Assembly: GCF_003182155.1 (NCBI RefSeq)
Contig: NZ_QGTG01000004.1
Coordinates: forward strand, 434,001 to 498,000
Length of the DNA stretch: 64,000 nucleotides
Direction: 5' to 3'
From: Chitinophaga sp. S165
GTDB lineage: Bacteria; Bacteroidota; Bacteroidia; Chitinophagales; Chitinophagaceae
The notes under the pieces were generated by a model. The model had not been told where the DNA came from, made no database searches, and saw nothing but the letters and a program-made list of their open reading frames with translations. Each line of letters begins with the position of its first letter. Position 1 is the stretch's first letter. Positions 25,083-34,656 of the stretch are shown in pieces. The translations under genes were made by a program, and so were the position numbers.

Positions 25083-26126
25083 ATGGCAACCATCAATTTT
25101 GGAGGGGTACTGGAAGACGTAGTAACCAGAGAAGAATTCCCAATGGAAAAAGCTAGAGAAGTGCTGAAGAACGAAGTGATAGCTATCATTGGTTACGGCG
25201 TACAGGGCCCCGGCCAGGCACTGAACCTGAAAGACAACGGCTTTAACGTTATCGTAGGACAGCGTAAAGGTTCTAAAACATGGGATAAAGCTATCGCTGA
25301 TGGCTGGGTTCCAGGTCAGACACTGTTCGAGATCGAAGAAGCTGCTTCAAAAGGTACTATTATCCAGTTCCTGTTGAGCGATGCCGGTCAGATCGCACTG
25401 TGGCCTACATTAAAGCCACACCTGACTAAAGGTAAAGCTTTGTATTTCTCTCATGGTTTTGGTATCACTTATAAAGACCAGACTGGTATTGTTCCTCCTG
25501 CTGACGTGGATGTGATCCTGGTAGCCCCTAAAGGTTCCGGTACTTCCCTGCGCAGACTGTTCCTGGCTGGCCAGGGGCTGAACTCCAGCTTTGCAATCTT
25601 CCAGGATGCAACCGGGAAGGCACGTGACCGCGTTATTGCGCTGGGTATCGGTGTTGGTTCAGGTTACCTGTTCGAAACTGATTTCAAGAAAGAAGTTACT
25701 TCTGACTTAACAGGTGAGCGTGGTACCCTGATGGGTGCTATCCAGGGTATCTTCGCTGCTCAGTACGAAGTACTGCGCAAGAATGGTCACTCTCCATCTG
25801 AAGCATTCAACGAAACCGTTGAAGAACTGACTCAGTCTCTGATGCCACTCGTTGCTGAAAACGGTATGGACTGGATGTATGCTAACTGTTCTACTACCGC
25901 TCAGCGTGGTGCGCTGGATTGGTGGAAGAAATTTAAAGATGCAAGCCAGCCAGTATTTGAAGAACTGTATGCAAGCGTTGCTGCCGGTAAAGAAGCTGCA
26001 CGTTCTATCGCATCTAACAGTACTCCTGACTACCGCGAGAAACTGGAAGTTGAACTGAAAGAACTGCGTGAAAGCGAAATGTGGCAGGCAGGTGCAGCTG
26101 TAAGAAAGTTGCGTCCTAACAACTAA
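25083..26126 (+). CDS. ilvC: Ketol-acid reductoisomerase
   Basis: Isomerises and reduces acetolactate or acetohydroxybutyrate, second step of Val/Ile synthesis. It is 347 residues, class I size. The nucleotide-binding loop is GYGVQGPGQALNLKDNG, with Val-Gln-Gly-Pro-Gly where the common form is Ser-Gln-Gly-His-Ala. The cofactor-specificity loop reads VGQRKGSKTWDKA. The metal-site region is seen as DLTGERGTLMGAIQG and ETVEELTQ. C-terminal MYANCSTTAQRGALDWW completes the active site. A short hairpin lies before ilvA. Confidence 0.95.
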   Translation: MATINFGGVLEDVVTREEFPMEKAREVLKNEVIAIIGYGVQGPGQALNLKDNGFNVIVGQRKGSKTWDKAIADGWVPGQTLFEIEEAASKGTIIQFLLSDAGQIALWPTLKPHLTKGKALYFSHGFGITYKDQTGIVPPADVDVILVAPKGSGTSLRRLFLAGQGLNSSFAIFQDATGKARDRVIALGIGVGSGYLFETDFKKEVTSDLTGERGTLMGAIQGIFAAQYEVLRKNGHSPSEAFNETVEELTQSLMPLVAENGMDWMYANCSTTAQRGALDWWKKFKDASQPVFEELYASVAAGKEAARSIASNSTPDYREKLEVELKELRESEMWQAGAAVRKLRPNN

Positions 26127-26153
26127 TTCAATATTTGATCAGGAAAATAAAGG

Positions 26154-26193
26154 ATCAGGAATTGGGTGTTATGCATCGGTTCCTGATTCTTTT
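26154..26193 (+). terminator. Weak hairpin between ilvC and ilvA
   Basis: 8-bp stem (26154-26161 with 26180-26187) followed by TCTTTTTC. The long loop makes it a weak terminator at best. It may lower ilvA expression relative to the upstream genes. Confidence 0.35.
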
Positions 26194-26215
26194 TCTGATC
26201 ACTAATTAAAGAACA

Positions 26216-27472
26216 ATGTCCCAGGTACTAACAAGTGTGAACCCGCTGAACATCCTTGATGCTGCGGTGAAGTTGAAGCCTGTGGTGAACCGTACCCCGC
26301 TTACATATAGCGCTACGCTCTCCCGCCGGTACAATGCAGACGTCTATCTCAAAAGAGAAGACATGCAGATTGTAAGGTCTTATAAATTGCGCGGTGCATA
26401 CAACCTGATTAGCAGCCTGGATAAAGAAACGCTGTCAAAAGGCGTAACCTGCGCCAGTGCAGGTAACCATGCACAAGGCTTTGCTTATGCATGCCGTCAG
26501 CTGGATATCAAGGGCGTTTGTTTCATGCCTATCATCACTCCAAAACAAAAAGTGACCCAGGTAAGTATGTTCGGTGGAGACAACATCGAAATAAAACTGG
26601 TAGGCGATACTTTTGATGATTGTGCGGCGGAAGCCCAGGCTTTTACTAAGGCGCACAACATGACTTTCATTCCTCCTTTTGATGATGCGAAGATCATCGA
26701 AGGACAAGGTACCGTAGCAGTAGAGATCCTGGAAGACCAGGCAAAGATCGATTATGTATTCGTGCCCATCGGTGGTGGCGGATTAGCGTCAGGTCTCGGT
26801 ACTTATTTTAAAACTTATAGTCCGCAGACGCAGATCATTGGTGTGGAACCTGAAGGTGCTCCATCTATGACACGCGCACTGGAGGCAGGCGAGCCGGTTA
26901 CACTCGACGAAATAGAACGTTTCGTGGATGGCGCCGCAGTAAAAAGAGTAGGTGCGCTTACATTCAGCATCTGCAAAGATATATTGAACAAAATGCAACT
27001 GGTACCGGAAGGGAAGGTTTGCTCTACTATATTACGTCTGTACAATGAAGATGCGATCGTTGTAGAACCCGCAGGAGCACTGTCTATCGCGGCGCTCGAT
27101 TACTACGCGAAAGAGATAGAAGGAAAGAAAGTAGTATGTGTGGTGAGTGGCAGTAACAATGATATCGACCGTATGCAGGAGATCAAGGAACGCTCGTTGT
27201 TATACGAAGGTTTGAAGCATTACTTCATCATCCGCTTTGTACAACGCCCAGGTGCATTGAAAGAGTTCGTGAACCATGTACTGGGACCAGACGACGATAT
27301 CACCCGTTTTGAATTTATTCAGAAACATAATAAGGAAATGGGCCCGGCGCTGATAGGAGTGGAGCTGAAGCGGAAAGAAGATTACGATATCCTGCTGGCT
27401 AACTTCCGGAAGTATAATATTCATTTTACCGAACTCAATAAAGACGATAACCTGTTCGGTTACCTCGTCTAA
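26216..27472 (+). CDS. ilvA: Threonine dehydratase (ammonia-lyase), biosynthetic
   Basis: Deaminates threonine to 2-oxobutyrate, the entry step to isoleucine. It is 418 residues. The PLP-binding Lys is in KREDMQIVRSYKLRGAYN and the phosphate-binding loop is GGGGLASGLGTYF. The C-terminal region from about 330 is a single ACT-like regulatory domain (FIIRFVQRPGALKEFVNHVLG...LIGVELKRKEDYD). This is shorter than the E. coli enzyme with two such domains, and allosteric Ile control is likely but not proven. Its place at the end of ilvDBNC favours a biosynthetic over a catabolic role. Confidence 0.94.
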   Translation: MSQVLTSVNPLNILDAAVKLKPVVNRTPLTYSATLSRRYNADVYLKREDMQIVRSYKLRGAYNLISSLDKETLSKGVTCASAGNHAQGFAYACRQLDIKGVCFMPIITPKQKVTQVSMFGGDNIEIKLVGDTFDDCAAEAQAFTKAHNMTFIPPFDDAKIIEGQGTVAVEILEDQAKIDYVFVPIGGGGLASGLGTYFKTYSPQTQIIGVEPEGAPSMTRALEAGEPVTLDEIERFVDGAAVKRVGALTFSICKDILNKMQLVPEGKVCSTILRLYNEDAIVVEPAGALSIAALDYYAKEIEGKKVVCVVSGSNNDIDRMQEIKERSLLYEGLKHYFIIRFVQRPGALKEFVNHVLGPDDDITRFEFIQKHNKEMGPALIGVELKRKEDYDILLANFRKYNIHFTELNKDDNLFGYLV

Positions 27473-27495
27473 AGTCCTGATATCAACCAATTTTT

Positions 27496-27536
27496 AAAGG
27501 GGCATTATGTTTTAGTTATAAAACATGATGCCCTTT
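27496..27536 (+). terminator. Probable terminator after ilvA
   Basis: Arms at 27496-27514 and 27519-27536 pair over about 17 bp with one bulge and one mismatch, loop GTTA. The stem ends in TTT followed by CTGTATG, so there is no long T tract. Confidence 0.5.
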
Positions 27537-27593
27537 CTGTATGTATCCGCAATTCCCTTTTTTATCCTAATTTGAAGGTCTAAATATCTACGC

Positions 27594-28547
27594 ATGAGTA
27601 ATTTTATGCAGGCGGCTGTTTTACCCGAGTTTGGGCCAGCCACTGCTTTCAGGATTGAGAAGGTACCGGTACCACTGCCAGCGGCAGGACAGGTACTTGT
27701 TAAAGTAAAGGCGATCGGATTGAACCCTGTAGACTTCAAAACCCGTTCTGGTAAAGGATATGCTTCCTATCAGACATTACCTGCCATACTTGGTTGGGAT
27801 ATAGCCGGTGAGGTAGTGAGTGTCGGAGAAGGCGTAAGCAAGTTCTTTACTGGCGACCGTATATTCGGTATGAGTAATTTTCCGAACCCGGCTAATGCAT
27901 ACGCAGAGTATGCGGTAGTACAGGAAGATGAGTTTGCCATTATTCCTAAAGATATATCATATGAAGTAGCAGCCGGTACACCACTGGCAGGGCTTACCGC
28001 TTGGGAGGCCTTGTTTGATCAGGGTGGTATTACCTGGGGACAAAGAGTGCTGATACAAGCGGCTGCAGGTGGAGTTGGTCATATCGCTGTTCAACTGGCG
28101 AAGTGGAAACATTGCTTTGTAGCAGGGACGGCGTCGGCAGTTAATCATCCTTTCCTTGAACAGCTGGGAGCAGACCAGCTGATCGACTATAAGACCCAGC
28201 GTTTTGAAGACGTGGTGGAAAACGTGGATGTGGTGCTAGACGGTATGGGAGGTGAAACGGCACTCCGCTCTATCGATGTGTTGCAACGAGGTGGAGTATT
28301 GGTATCGTTGCCCAGCATGTATAAAGATGATCCTGCGGTGATCGCAAAAGCAAAGGAGAAAGGAGTGGATGTGAAGTGGATGTCTGTAAGGCCTTCCGGC
28401 GAAAGGATGGAACAACTGGCATTCCTGCTTAGTAACAACCGTTTGAAAGTACAGGTAGATGAAACATTCCCGTTGACGGAGATCGTCCGTGCACACCAGT
28501 TACTGGAAGAGGGACATGGGAAGGGGAAAATAGTACTGACGGTGTAG
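27594..28547 (+). CDS. Quinone oxidoreductase-type alcohol dehydrogenase family protein
   Basis: A medium-chain dehydrogenase/reductase of 317 residues. The GroES-like N-terminal half contains KVKAIGLNPVDFKTRSG and GWDIAGEVVSVGEGVSKFFTGDRIFGM. The nucleotide-binding half has LIQAAAGGVGHIAVQLAKW. Cys residues of the catalytic and structural zinc sites are absent, which fits NAD(P)H:quinone reductase/zeta-crystallin relatives rather than zinc alcohol dehydrogenases. Substrate unknown. Single gene between the ilvA terminator and a promoter at 28587. Confidence 0.85.
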   Translation: MSNFMQAAVLPEFGPATAFRIEKVPVPLPAAGQVLVKVKAIGLNPVDFKTRSGKGYASYQTLPAILGWDIAGEVVSVGEGVSKFFTGDRIFGMSNFPNPANAYAEYAVVQEDEFAIIPKDISYEVAAGTPLAGLTAWEALFDQGGITWGQRVLIQAAAGGVGHIAVQLAKWKHCFVAGTASAVNHPFLEQLGADQLIDYKTQRFEDVVENVDVVLDGMGGETALRSIDVLQRGGVLVSLPSMYKDDPAVIAKAKEKGVDVKWMSVRPSGERMEQLAFLLSNNRLKVQVDETFPLTEIVRAHQLLEEGHGKGKIVLTV

Positions 28548-28586
28548 ATAGAAGGGTAAGGGGATTGGAATACAATTAATGTCACC

Positions 28587-28613
28587 TTGACATCTATAAA
28601 AAGAGTACATTTG
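28587..28613 (+). promoter_or_regulatory. Promoter of the FAD oxidoreductase gene (TTG-N16-TACATTTG)
   Basis: Perfect -7 box TACATTTG at 28606-28613 with TTG at 28587-28589. The 16-nt spacing is a little short for the consensus 19-21. Confidence 0.45.
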
Positions 28614-28674
28614 ACGAAATACAAGTCGAATTCCTACGTTTGAAAACAGGCTAAAATAGCCAAATCGGATCGGT

Positions 28675-29805
28675 ATGCTCAGCTACTGGGAGAAACAAAG
28701 CCTTTTGCAATATGATTATATCATTGTCGGCAGTGGTATAGTGGGGCTTTCTGCTGCTATCAGTCTGAAAGACAAGCTGCCGGCGGCCAGGGTGCTGGTG
28801 CTGGAAAGGGATATTCTGCCTACAGGCGCCAGTACAAAGAATGCGGGTTTTGCATGTATAGGTAGTCTGACGGAGCTGTTGTCCGATTTCAACAACATGC
28901 CTCGTAAAGAGGTGCTGGACCTGCTGCAGATGCGTCGTAAGGGTTTGCAGCTACTACGCCGCCGGATCGGAGATGAGGCTATGCAGTACAGAGAAGCAGG
29001 CAGTTATGAACTGATAGGCATACAGGAAGAGCACGCCCTTTCGCAAATAGATAGTATAAATAACATTTTAAGACCACTGCTTGGTGGCGAAGCCTTTACA
29101 TTGGTTAACGATAAGATTGACGGATTTGGCTTTAATAAGACGTATGTAAAAGCGCTGATCAGCAATAACTATGAAGGCGAGCTGCATACCGGCAAGATGA
29201 TGCGATGCCTGATAGACATCGCCATTTCAAAAGGAGTAGAAATAAAGACCGGTTGTGCGGTGAAGCACTTCGAAGACCTGCAGACTGGCGTACGTGTCAC
29301 TGTACCCACGGCTGGTGGAGAGGAGATCGCTTTCATGGCCAGAAGAATAGCTGTGTGTACCAATGCCTTTGCCCGGCAATTATTACCGGAGCTGGATTTA
29401 CGCCCTGGCAGGGGACAGGTGTTAATGACCAATGTGATCCCCGGCCTTGCCTTTAAGGGCGTTTTCCATATGGATGAAGGGTATTATTATTTCCGTGAAC
29501 TGGACGGAAGGGTATTATTCGGCGGTGGCCGTAATCTTGACTTTGAAAAAGAAACCACAACAAGTTTTGATCTTAATCCGGAGATACAACAGCAATTGGA
29601 AAACCGGTTGCACAATATTATCTTACCAGGACATTCCGTTATGATAACTGACCGTTGGACCGGTATCATGGCTTTTGGAAAAACCCGCCAGCCATTGATC
29701 CGATACCATACCCACAACATAGTGCTCGGTGTCCGGATGGGCGGTATGGGCGTCGCAATAGGTTCCGCCGTAGGAGAACAGATCTCCGCGTTCCTGACTG
29801 AATAG
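28675..29805 (+). CDS. FAD-dependent oxidoreductase, DAO (glycine/D-amino acid oxidase) family
   Basis: 376 residues. The N-terminal dinucleotide-binding motif is DYIIVGSGIVGLSAAISLKDK, followed by LVLERDILPTGASTKNAGFACIG, the loop over the flavin in DAO-family proteins. Near the C-terminus DRWTGIMAFGKTRQPLI and GVRMGGMGVAIGSAVG complete the FAD site. The substrate is probably a secondary or D-amino acid (family knowledge), but no neighbour tells which. Single gene with its own promoter. Confidence 0.85.
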   Translation: MLSYWEKQSLLQYDYIIVGSGIVGLSAAISLKDKLPAARVLVLERDILPTGASTKNAGFACIGSLTELLSDFNNMPRKEVLDLLQMRRKGLQLLRRRIGDEAMQYREAGSYELIGIQEEHALSQIDSINNILRPLLGGEAFTLVNDKIDGFGFNKTYVKALISNNYEGELHTGKMMRCLIDIAISKGVEIKTGCAVKHFEDLQTGVRVTVPTAGGEEIAFMARRIAVCTNAFARQLLPELDLRPGRGQVLMTNVIPGLAFKGVFHMDEGYYYFRELDGRVLFGGGRNLDFEKETTTSFDLNPEIQQQLENRLHNIILPGHSVMITDRWTGIMAFGKTRQPLIRYHTHNIVLGVRMGGMGVAIGSAVGEQISAFLTE

Positions 29806-29845
29806 TAAAATGAAAAACAGAAATATGTCCAACAAGGGTGAAAAA

Positions 29846-29872
29846 AATTAAACGTAAATTTTACGTTTAATT
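29846..29872. promoter_or_regulatory. 27-nt palindromic operator candidate before the xylose operon
   Basis: Perfect inverted repeat with 13-nt arms around one central T (29846-29858 and 29860-29872; arm ATTAAACGTAAA plus one base). It lies 49 bp before the symporter start in a 115-bp spacer. Such a symmetric AT-rich site with an ACGT core fits a dimeric repressor responding to xylose. No regulator gene is adjacent. Confidence 0.6.
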
Positions 29873-29920
29873 AAAATGTTACTATATTGATTCCTAATTT
29901 ATTTATTACCACGTTTTTTT

Positions 29921-31630
29921 ATGCAAAAGAGCTTACAATTCCTCGATTATGTTGTTTTCTTAGTGTATTTCGTGATTGTTGCCGGCTACGGTCTCTATAT
30001 CTATCGAAAGAAAAAACGAGCAACAACTGATTCCAAAGATTTCTTCCTGGCGGAAGGTTCCCTTACCTGGTGGGCTATTGGCGCCTCTCTGATCGCATCC
30101 AATATTTCTGCGGAGCAGTTTATCGGGATGGCAGGCTCCGGATTCAATATTGGTCTGGCTATCTCCACTTATGAGTGGATGGCTGCTGCGACCCTTATTA
30201 TTGTGGCGGTCTTTTTCTTACCTATCTATCTTAAGAATAAGATCTATACCATGCCGCAATTCCTGCTGACGCGGTATAATAAAACAGTAAGTACCATTAT
30301 GGCCGTTTTCTGGCTCTTATTATATGTGGTAGTGAACCTGACTTCAATCCTGTATCTCGGTGCACTTGCAGTAAATACCATCTCGGGTATTAACTTCTAT
30401 GTGTGTATGAGTCTTATTGCGTTGTTCGCCATCTTTATTACCCTGGGTGGTATGAAGGTGATCGGTTATACGGACGTGATCCAGGTGTTCTTCCTGATAC
30501 TGGGTGGTCTGGTAACTACTTACCTGGCATTAAGCCTCGTGTCTGAGCACTTTGGTGAAACAGGCGTACTGAAAGGATTCTCCCTGATGACGGAACATGC
30601 AAGTGACCACTTCCACATGATCCTGAAGAAAGACAATCCGCATTATCTTGATCTGCCGGGCCTCACAGTGCTGGTAGGCGGTATGTGGATCGTGAACCTG
30701 AACTACTGGGGTTGTAACCAATATATTACACAGCGTGCATTGGGGGCTGACCTGAAAACTGCACGTAGTGGTCTGCTCTTCGCAGGTTTCCTGAAACTGC
30801 TGATGCCTGTGATCGTGGTATTGCCTGGTATTGCAGCTTACGTACTGCACTCACAGGGTATGTTCCAGCAAGAGATGGTAAAAGCTGGTGAACTGACTCC
30901 TGATAATGCTTATCCTGTTCTGATGAACCTGCTGCCTGCAGGTATGAAAGGGCTGGCGTTTGCAGCGCTGACCGCAGCGGTGGTAGCATCTCTGGCAGGT
31001 AAAGCGAACAGTATCTCTACTATCTTCTCTCTCGATATTTATAAAGAGATCTTCAACAAATCAGCAGGTGAAAAAGAGATTGTTAATGTGGGTCGTATCG
31101 TAGTAGTAGTTGCTATGATCCTGGCTATCATCATTTCTCCGTTCCTGGGTATCGATAAAAAAGGTGGATTCCAGTTCATACAGGAATACACCGGTTTCGT
31201 ATCTCCGGGTATTTTCGCCATGTTCATACTGGGCTTCTTCTGGAAACGAACTACCGCCAATGCAGCGTTGTTTGCAATGATAGGTGGTTTTGCGATGTCC
31301 ATCTTCCTGAAGTTCCTGCCAAATTGGGCTGATCTTTCTTCCCTGTATGACCTGGGTTGGGCAGTACCGAATGCGGAAGGCGTATATGAAATTCCGTTCC
31401 TCGATCGTATGGGTATCGTATTCGTTGTGTGTGTAGTTGGTATGGCTATCATCTCCCTGATGTCGCCAGCTCCTTCTAAATCACTTGTCGGCACAACCGG
31501 CGATCTGAAAACAAGCGGATCACATGCACTGGAAGTGGACGCTTCTATGTTCAAACCATCTTTAGGGTTCACTGTTATTGCATTGATCATTTGCGGTATC
31601 CTGACAGCACTGTATACCATTTTCTGGTAA
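29921..31630 (+). CDS. Sodium:solute symporter (SSS family), probable xylose transporter
   Basis: A 569-residue inner-membrane transporter with about 14 hydrophobic segments. The SSS signature region is visible: WWAIGASLIASNISAEQFIGMAGSGF in the second segment and AFAALTAAVVASLAGKANSISTIFSLDIYKE around segments 8-9, holding sodium-site Ser residues. Sugar transport is inferred from its place 51 nt upstream of xylB and xylA, with which it probably forms one transcript. It lies behind the palindromic operator. Confidence 0.9.
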   Translation: MQKSLQFLDYVVFLVYFVIVAGYGLYIYRKKKRATTDSKDFFLAEGSLTWWAIGASLIASNISAEQFIGMAGSGFNIGLAISTYEWMAAATLIIVAVFFLPIYLKNKIYTMPQFLLTRYNKTVSTIMAVFWLLLYVVVNLTSILYLGALAVNTISGINFYVCMSLIALFAIFITLGGMKVIGYTDVIQVFFLILGGLVTTYLALSLVSEHFGETGVLKGFSLMTEHASDHFHMILKKDNPHYLDLPGLTVLVGGMWIVNLNYWGCNQYITQRALGADLKTARSGLLFAGFLKLLMPVIVVLPGIAAYVLHSQGMFQQEMVKAGELTPDNAYPVLMNLLPAGMKGLAFAALTAAVVASLAGKANSISTIFSLDIYKEIFNKSAGEKEIVNVGRIVVVVAMILAIIISPFLGIDKKGGFQFIQEYTGFVSPGIFAMFILGFFWKRTTANAALFAMIGGFAMSIFLKFLPNWADLSSLYDLGWAVPNAEGVYEIPFLDRMGIVFVVCVVGMAIISLMSPAPSKSLVGTTGDLKTSGSHALEVDASMFKPSLGFTVIALIICGILTALYTIFW

Positions 31631-31681
31631 TAGTCGCTAACAGGAACAAATTAACCATCAGAAACAGAAGAAGATTGCTAT

Positions 31682-33163
31682 ATGAGATATACGATAGGAT
31701 ATGACATCGGCTCCTCCTCGGTGAAAGCGGCATTGCTTGAAGTGGAAACGGGGAAATGCCTGGCTACGGCTATCAGTCCTGCACAGGAAATGCCTATGCA
31801 TGCACCTGTAGCGGGATGGGCCGAACAGGATCCCGAAATGTGGTGGCAGGAAGTACAGAACGCAACAAAAAAATTACAACAACTGCACCCTTTTGACGGG
31901 GGTGCGGTTGCCGGTATTGGTATAGCTTATCAGATGCACGGATTGGTGTGTGTGGATAAAGACCAGCAGGTTTTACGTCCCTCCATCATCTGGTGTGACA
32001 GCCGGGCTGTGGAAATAGGCAATGAGGCCTTCAACACCCTGGGGCAGAATTGGTCACTGCAATACCTGCTTAACTCTCCCGGTAACTTTACTGCTTCCAA
32101 GCTACGCTGGGTACAGCAGTATGAGCCGGAGATCTATAAGCGCATTCATAAGATCATGTTACCCGGCGATTTTATCGCTATGCGGCTGACAGGGGAGGCG
32201 GCAACCACTATTTCAGGTTTGTCGGAAGGGATCTTCTGGGACTTTAGTGGCCGCCAGGTATCGCCTGTATTACTGAAACATTATAATATTGATGAAAGCC
32301 TGTTGTCGGCCGTAGTGCCTACATTCGGGTTACAAGGTAAAGTAACTGAAAAAGCAGCAGCGCTTTTGGGTATTGCTGCAGGTACGCCTGTAACCTATCG
32401 TGCCGGCGATCAGCCCAATAATGCATTCTCCCTGAATGTACTGAAGCCCGGAGAAGCTGCTACCACAGCAGGTACTTCCGGTGTCGTTTATGCAGTGCAC
32501 GACCATATTGCCTTCGACCAGGAAAGCCGTGTGAACACCTTCGTGCACGTAAATGATACCCCTGAAGCCCAACGCAATGGGGTGCTGATGTGCCTGAACG
32601 GTACTGGTATCCTCAATAGCTGGTTACGGCAAATGACCGGCAAGCTTGAGTATGCAGAAATGAACACACTTGCGGGTCAGGCGCCTGCAGGTTCAAAGGG
32701 ACTGCACATCTATCCATTCGGAAACGGAGCGGAACGCATCCTGGCTAATAAGGAAGTTGGCGCTGTTTTCAATGGACTGAACTTCAATATTCATGGTCGC
32801 GAACACCTGCTGCGTGCAGCACAGGAGGGCATCGTGTTCGGTCTGAAATACGGTATGGATATCATGACAGACATGGGGCTGCAGATCCATCGTGTGAGGG
32901 CAGGACAAGCTAATATGTTCCTCAGTCCACTTTTCAGGGAAGTATTTGCCAATACGGCCAATGTCGTGATCGAACTGTATAATACAGACGGCGCGCAGGG
33001 CGCCGCCAGGGCAGCAGGTATAGGCGCAGGTCTGTACAATGAGCAGGAAGCTTTCCGTGGAATGGAATGTCTCGCCACGATAGAACCGGATGCGGGGCTT
33101 CAGCAACAATATGCCGGCATATACAGCCAATGGCTGGAAGGACTACAGCACATTATTAAGTAA
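31682..33163 (+). CDS. xylB: Xylulokinase (FGGY carbohydrate kinase)
   Basis: Phosphorylates D-xylulose to xylulose 5-phosphate, feeding the pentose phosphate pathway. It is 493 residues. The N-terminal phosphate loop is YDIGSSSVKAALLE; GIGIAYQMHGLVCVD and SIIWCDSRA follow in the first actin-like domain. The second domain contains AGTSGVVYAV (nucleotide loop) and the C-terminal NTDGAQGAARAAGIGAGL. Specificity for xylulose is inferred from the adjacent xylA. Confidence 0.93.
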   Translation: MRYTIGYDIGSSSVKAALLEVETGKCLATAISPAQEMPMHAPVAGWAEQDPEMWWQEVQNATKKLQQLHPFDGGAVAGIGIAYQMHGLVCVDKDQQVLRPSIIWCDSRAVEIGNEAFNTLGQNWSLQYLLNSPGNFTASKLRWVQQYEPEIYKRIHKIMLPGDFIAMRLTGEAATTISGLSEGIFWDFSGRQVSPVLLKHYNIDESLLSAVVPTFGLQGKVTEKAAALLGIAAGTPVTYRAGDQPNNAFSLNVLKPGEAATTAGTSGVVYAVHDHIAFDQESRVNTFVHVNDTPEAQRNGVLMCLNGTGILNSWLRQMTGKLEYAEMNTLAGQAPAGSKGLHIYPFGNGAERILANKEVGAVFNGLNFNIHGREHLLRAAQEGIVFGLKYGMDIMTDMGLQIHRVRAGQANMFLSPLFREVFANTANVVIELYNTDGAQGAARAAGIGAGLYNEQEAFRGMECLATIEPDAGLQQQYAGIYSQWLEGLQHIIK

Positions 33164-33226
33164 CTGCATCACACATAACAGTTACACGACACATACACAC
33201 GTTTTGGATTCAAAAAAAGAAAGAAA

Positions 33227-34555
33227 ATGAGTATCACTTTAGGGAATCAGGAGTACTTCAAAGGCATTGGAAAGATCGCCTACGAAGGTCCTCAGTCAAC
33301 TAATCCATTTGCATACAAATGGTATGATGAGAATAGAAAGATCGGTGGCAAGACCATGAAGGAATTATTCCGCTTTGCGGTATCCTACTGGCACACCTTC
33401 TGCGGCACCGGTGGAGATCCGTTCGGCCCCGGCACCAAAGCCTTTCCATGGCTGACGGCTACCGATGCGGTGCAGAGCGCAAAAGACAAAATGGATGCTG
33501 CTTTTGAATTCTTCACCAAACTGGGTGTGCCTTACTATTGTTTCCACGACGTGGACCTGGTAGATGAAGGCGCTACGATCAGCGAATACGAAAGCCGTAT
33601 GCAGCAGATCGTGGATTATGCAAAAGAAAAGCAGAAAGCCAGCGGTGTGAAATTACTGTGGGGTACTGCTAATGTATTCAGCAATCCACGTTACATGAAC
33701 GGCGCTTCCACTAATCCAGACTTTGGCGTACTGGCCTACGCAGGTACACAGGTAAAAAACTCCCTGGATGCCACTATTGCACTGGGTGGTGAAAACTATG
33801 TATTCTGGGGTGGCCGTGAAGGTTATATGACGCTGCTGAATACCAACATGAAGCGCGAGCAGGAGCACCTGGCCCGCTTCCTGACAGTAGCAAAAGACTA
33901 TGCACGTAAACAGGGCTTTAAAGGTACGTTCTTCATTGAACCTAAACCTTGTGAGCCTACCAAACACCAGTACGATTATGATGCGGCAACTGTAATAGGT
34001 TTCCTGCGTCACTACGGACTGGATAAAGACTTTAAACTGAACCTGGAAGTAAACCATGCCACCCTGGCTGGCCATACTTTCCAGCATGAACTGCAGGTAG
34101 CTGCAGATGCAGGTATGCTGGGCAGCATCGATGCTAACCGTGGAGATGCTCAGAACGGATGGGATACTGACCAGTTCCCGATGAACCTGAACGACATGGT
34201 TGAATTCATGCTGGTGATCCTGGAAGCAGGTGGCTTCAGCGGCGGTGGTGTGAACTTCGATGCGAAGACACGCCGTAACTCAACTGACCTGGAAGATATC
34301 TTCCATGCGCATATCGGTGGTATTGATTCTTTCGCACGTGCTGCCGTTATTGCAGAAAAAGTGCTGGAACAATCTCCGTATAAGCAATTCCGTATAGACC
34401 GTTACGCTTCTTTCGACAGCGGTAAAGGCAAGGAATTCGAAGAGGGCAAACTGACGTTGGAAGACCTGCGCAGTTTCGCTATCAGCAATGGCGAGCCTAA
34501 ACTGATCAGTGGTAAACAGGAGTGGCTGGAGAATATCATCAACCAGTACATCTGA
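33227..34555 (+). CDS. xylA: Xylose isomerase
   Basis: Converts D-xylose to D-xylulose with two divalent metals. It is 442 residues, class II length. Metal and catalytic residues are visible in FHDVDL (catalytic His), FIEPKPCEPTKHQYDYDAAT (metal Glu and Lys), LEVNHATLAGHTFQHEL and the Asp-rich DANRGD segment. The C-terminal NFDAKTRRNSTDLEDIFHAHIGGID is typical. A terminator follows, then galM with probable separate transcription. Confidence 0.97.
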   Translation: MSITLGNQEYFKGIGKIAYEGPQSTNPFAYKWYDENRKIGGKTMKELFRFAVSYWHTFCGTGGDPFGPGTKAFPWLTATDAVQSAKDKMDAAFEFFTKLGVPYYCFHDVDLVDEGATISEYESRMQQIVDYAKEKQKASGVKLLWGTANVFSNPRYMNGASTNPDFGVLAYAGTQVKNSLDATIALGGENYVFWGGREGYMTLLNTNMKREQEHLARFLTVAKDYARKQGFKGTFFIEPKPCEPTKHQYDYDAATVIGFLRHYGLDKDFKLNLEVNHATLAGHTFQHELQVAADAGMLGSIDANRGDAQNGWDTDQFPMNLNDMVEFMLVILEAGGFSGGGVNFDAKTRRNSTDLEDIFHAHIGGIDSFARAAVIAEKVLEQSPYKQFRIDRYASFDSGKGKEFEEGKLTLEDLRSFAISNGEPKLISGKQEWLENIINQYI

Positions 34556-34584
34556 TCATAAATTAGTTTGTTGAAATTGAAAAA

Positions 34585-34622
34585 GGAAGCTGTCTCATTT
34601 AAAATGGGGCAGCTTTCTTTTT
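34585..34622 (+). terminator. xylA terminator
   Basis: 14-bp stem (34585-34598 with 34604-34617) including three G-U pairs, loop TTAAA, followed by TTTTT. Confidence 0.85.
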
Positions 34623-34656
34623 GTAACTTGCCATACACCATAATAAACTTATAGCC

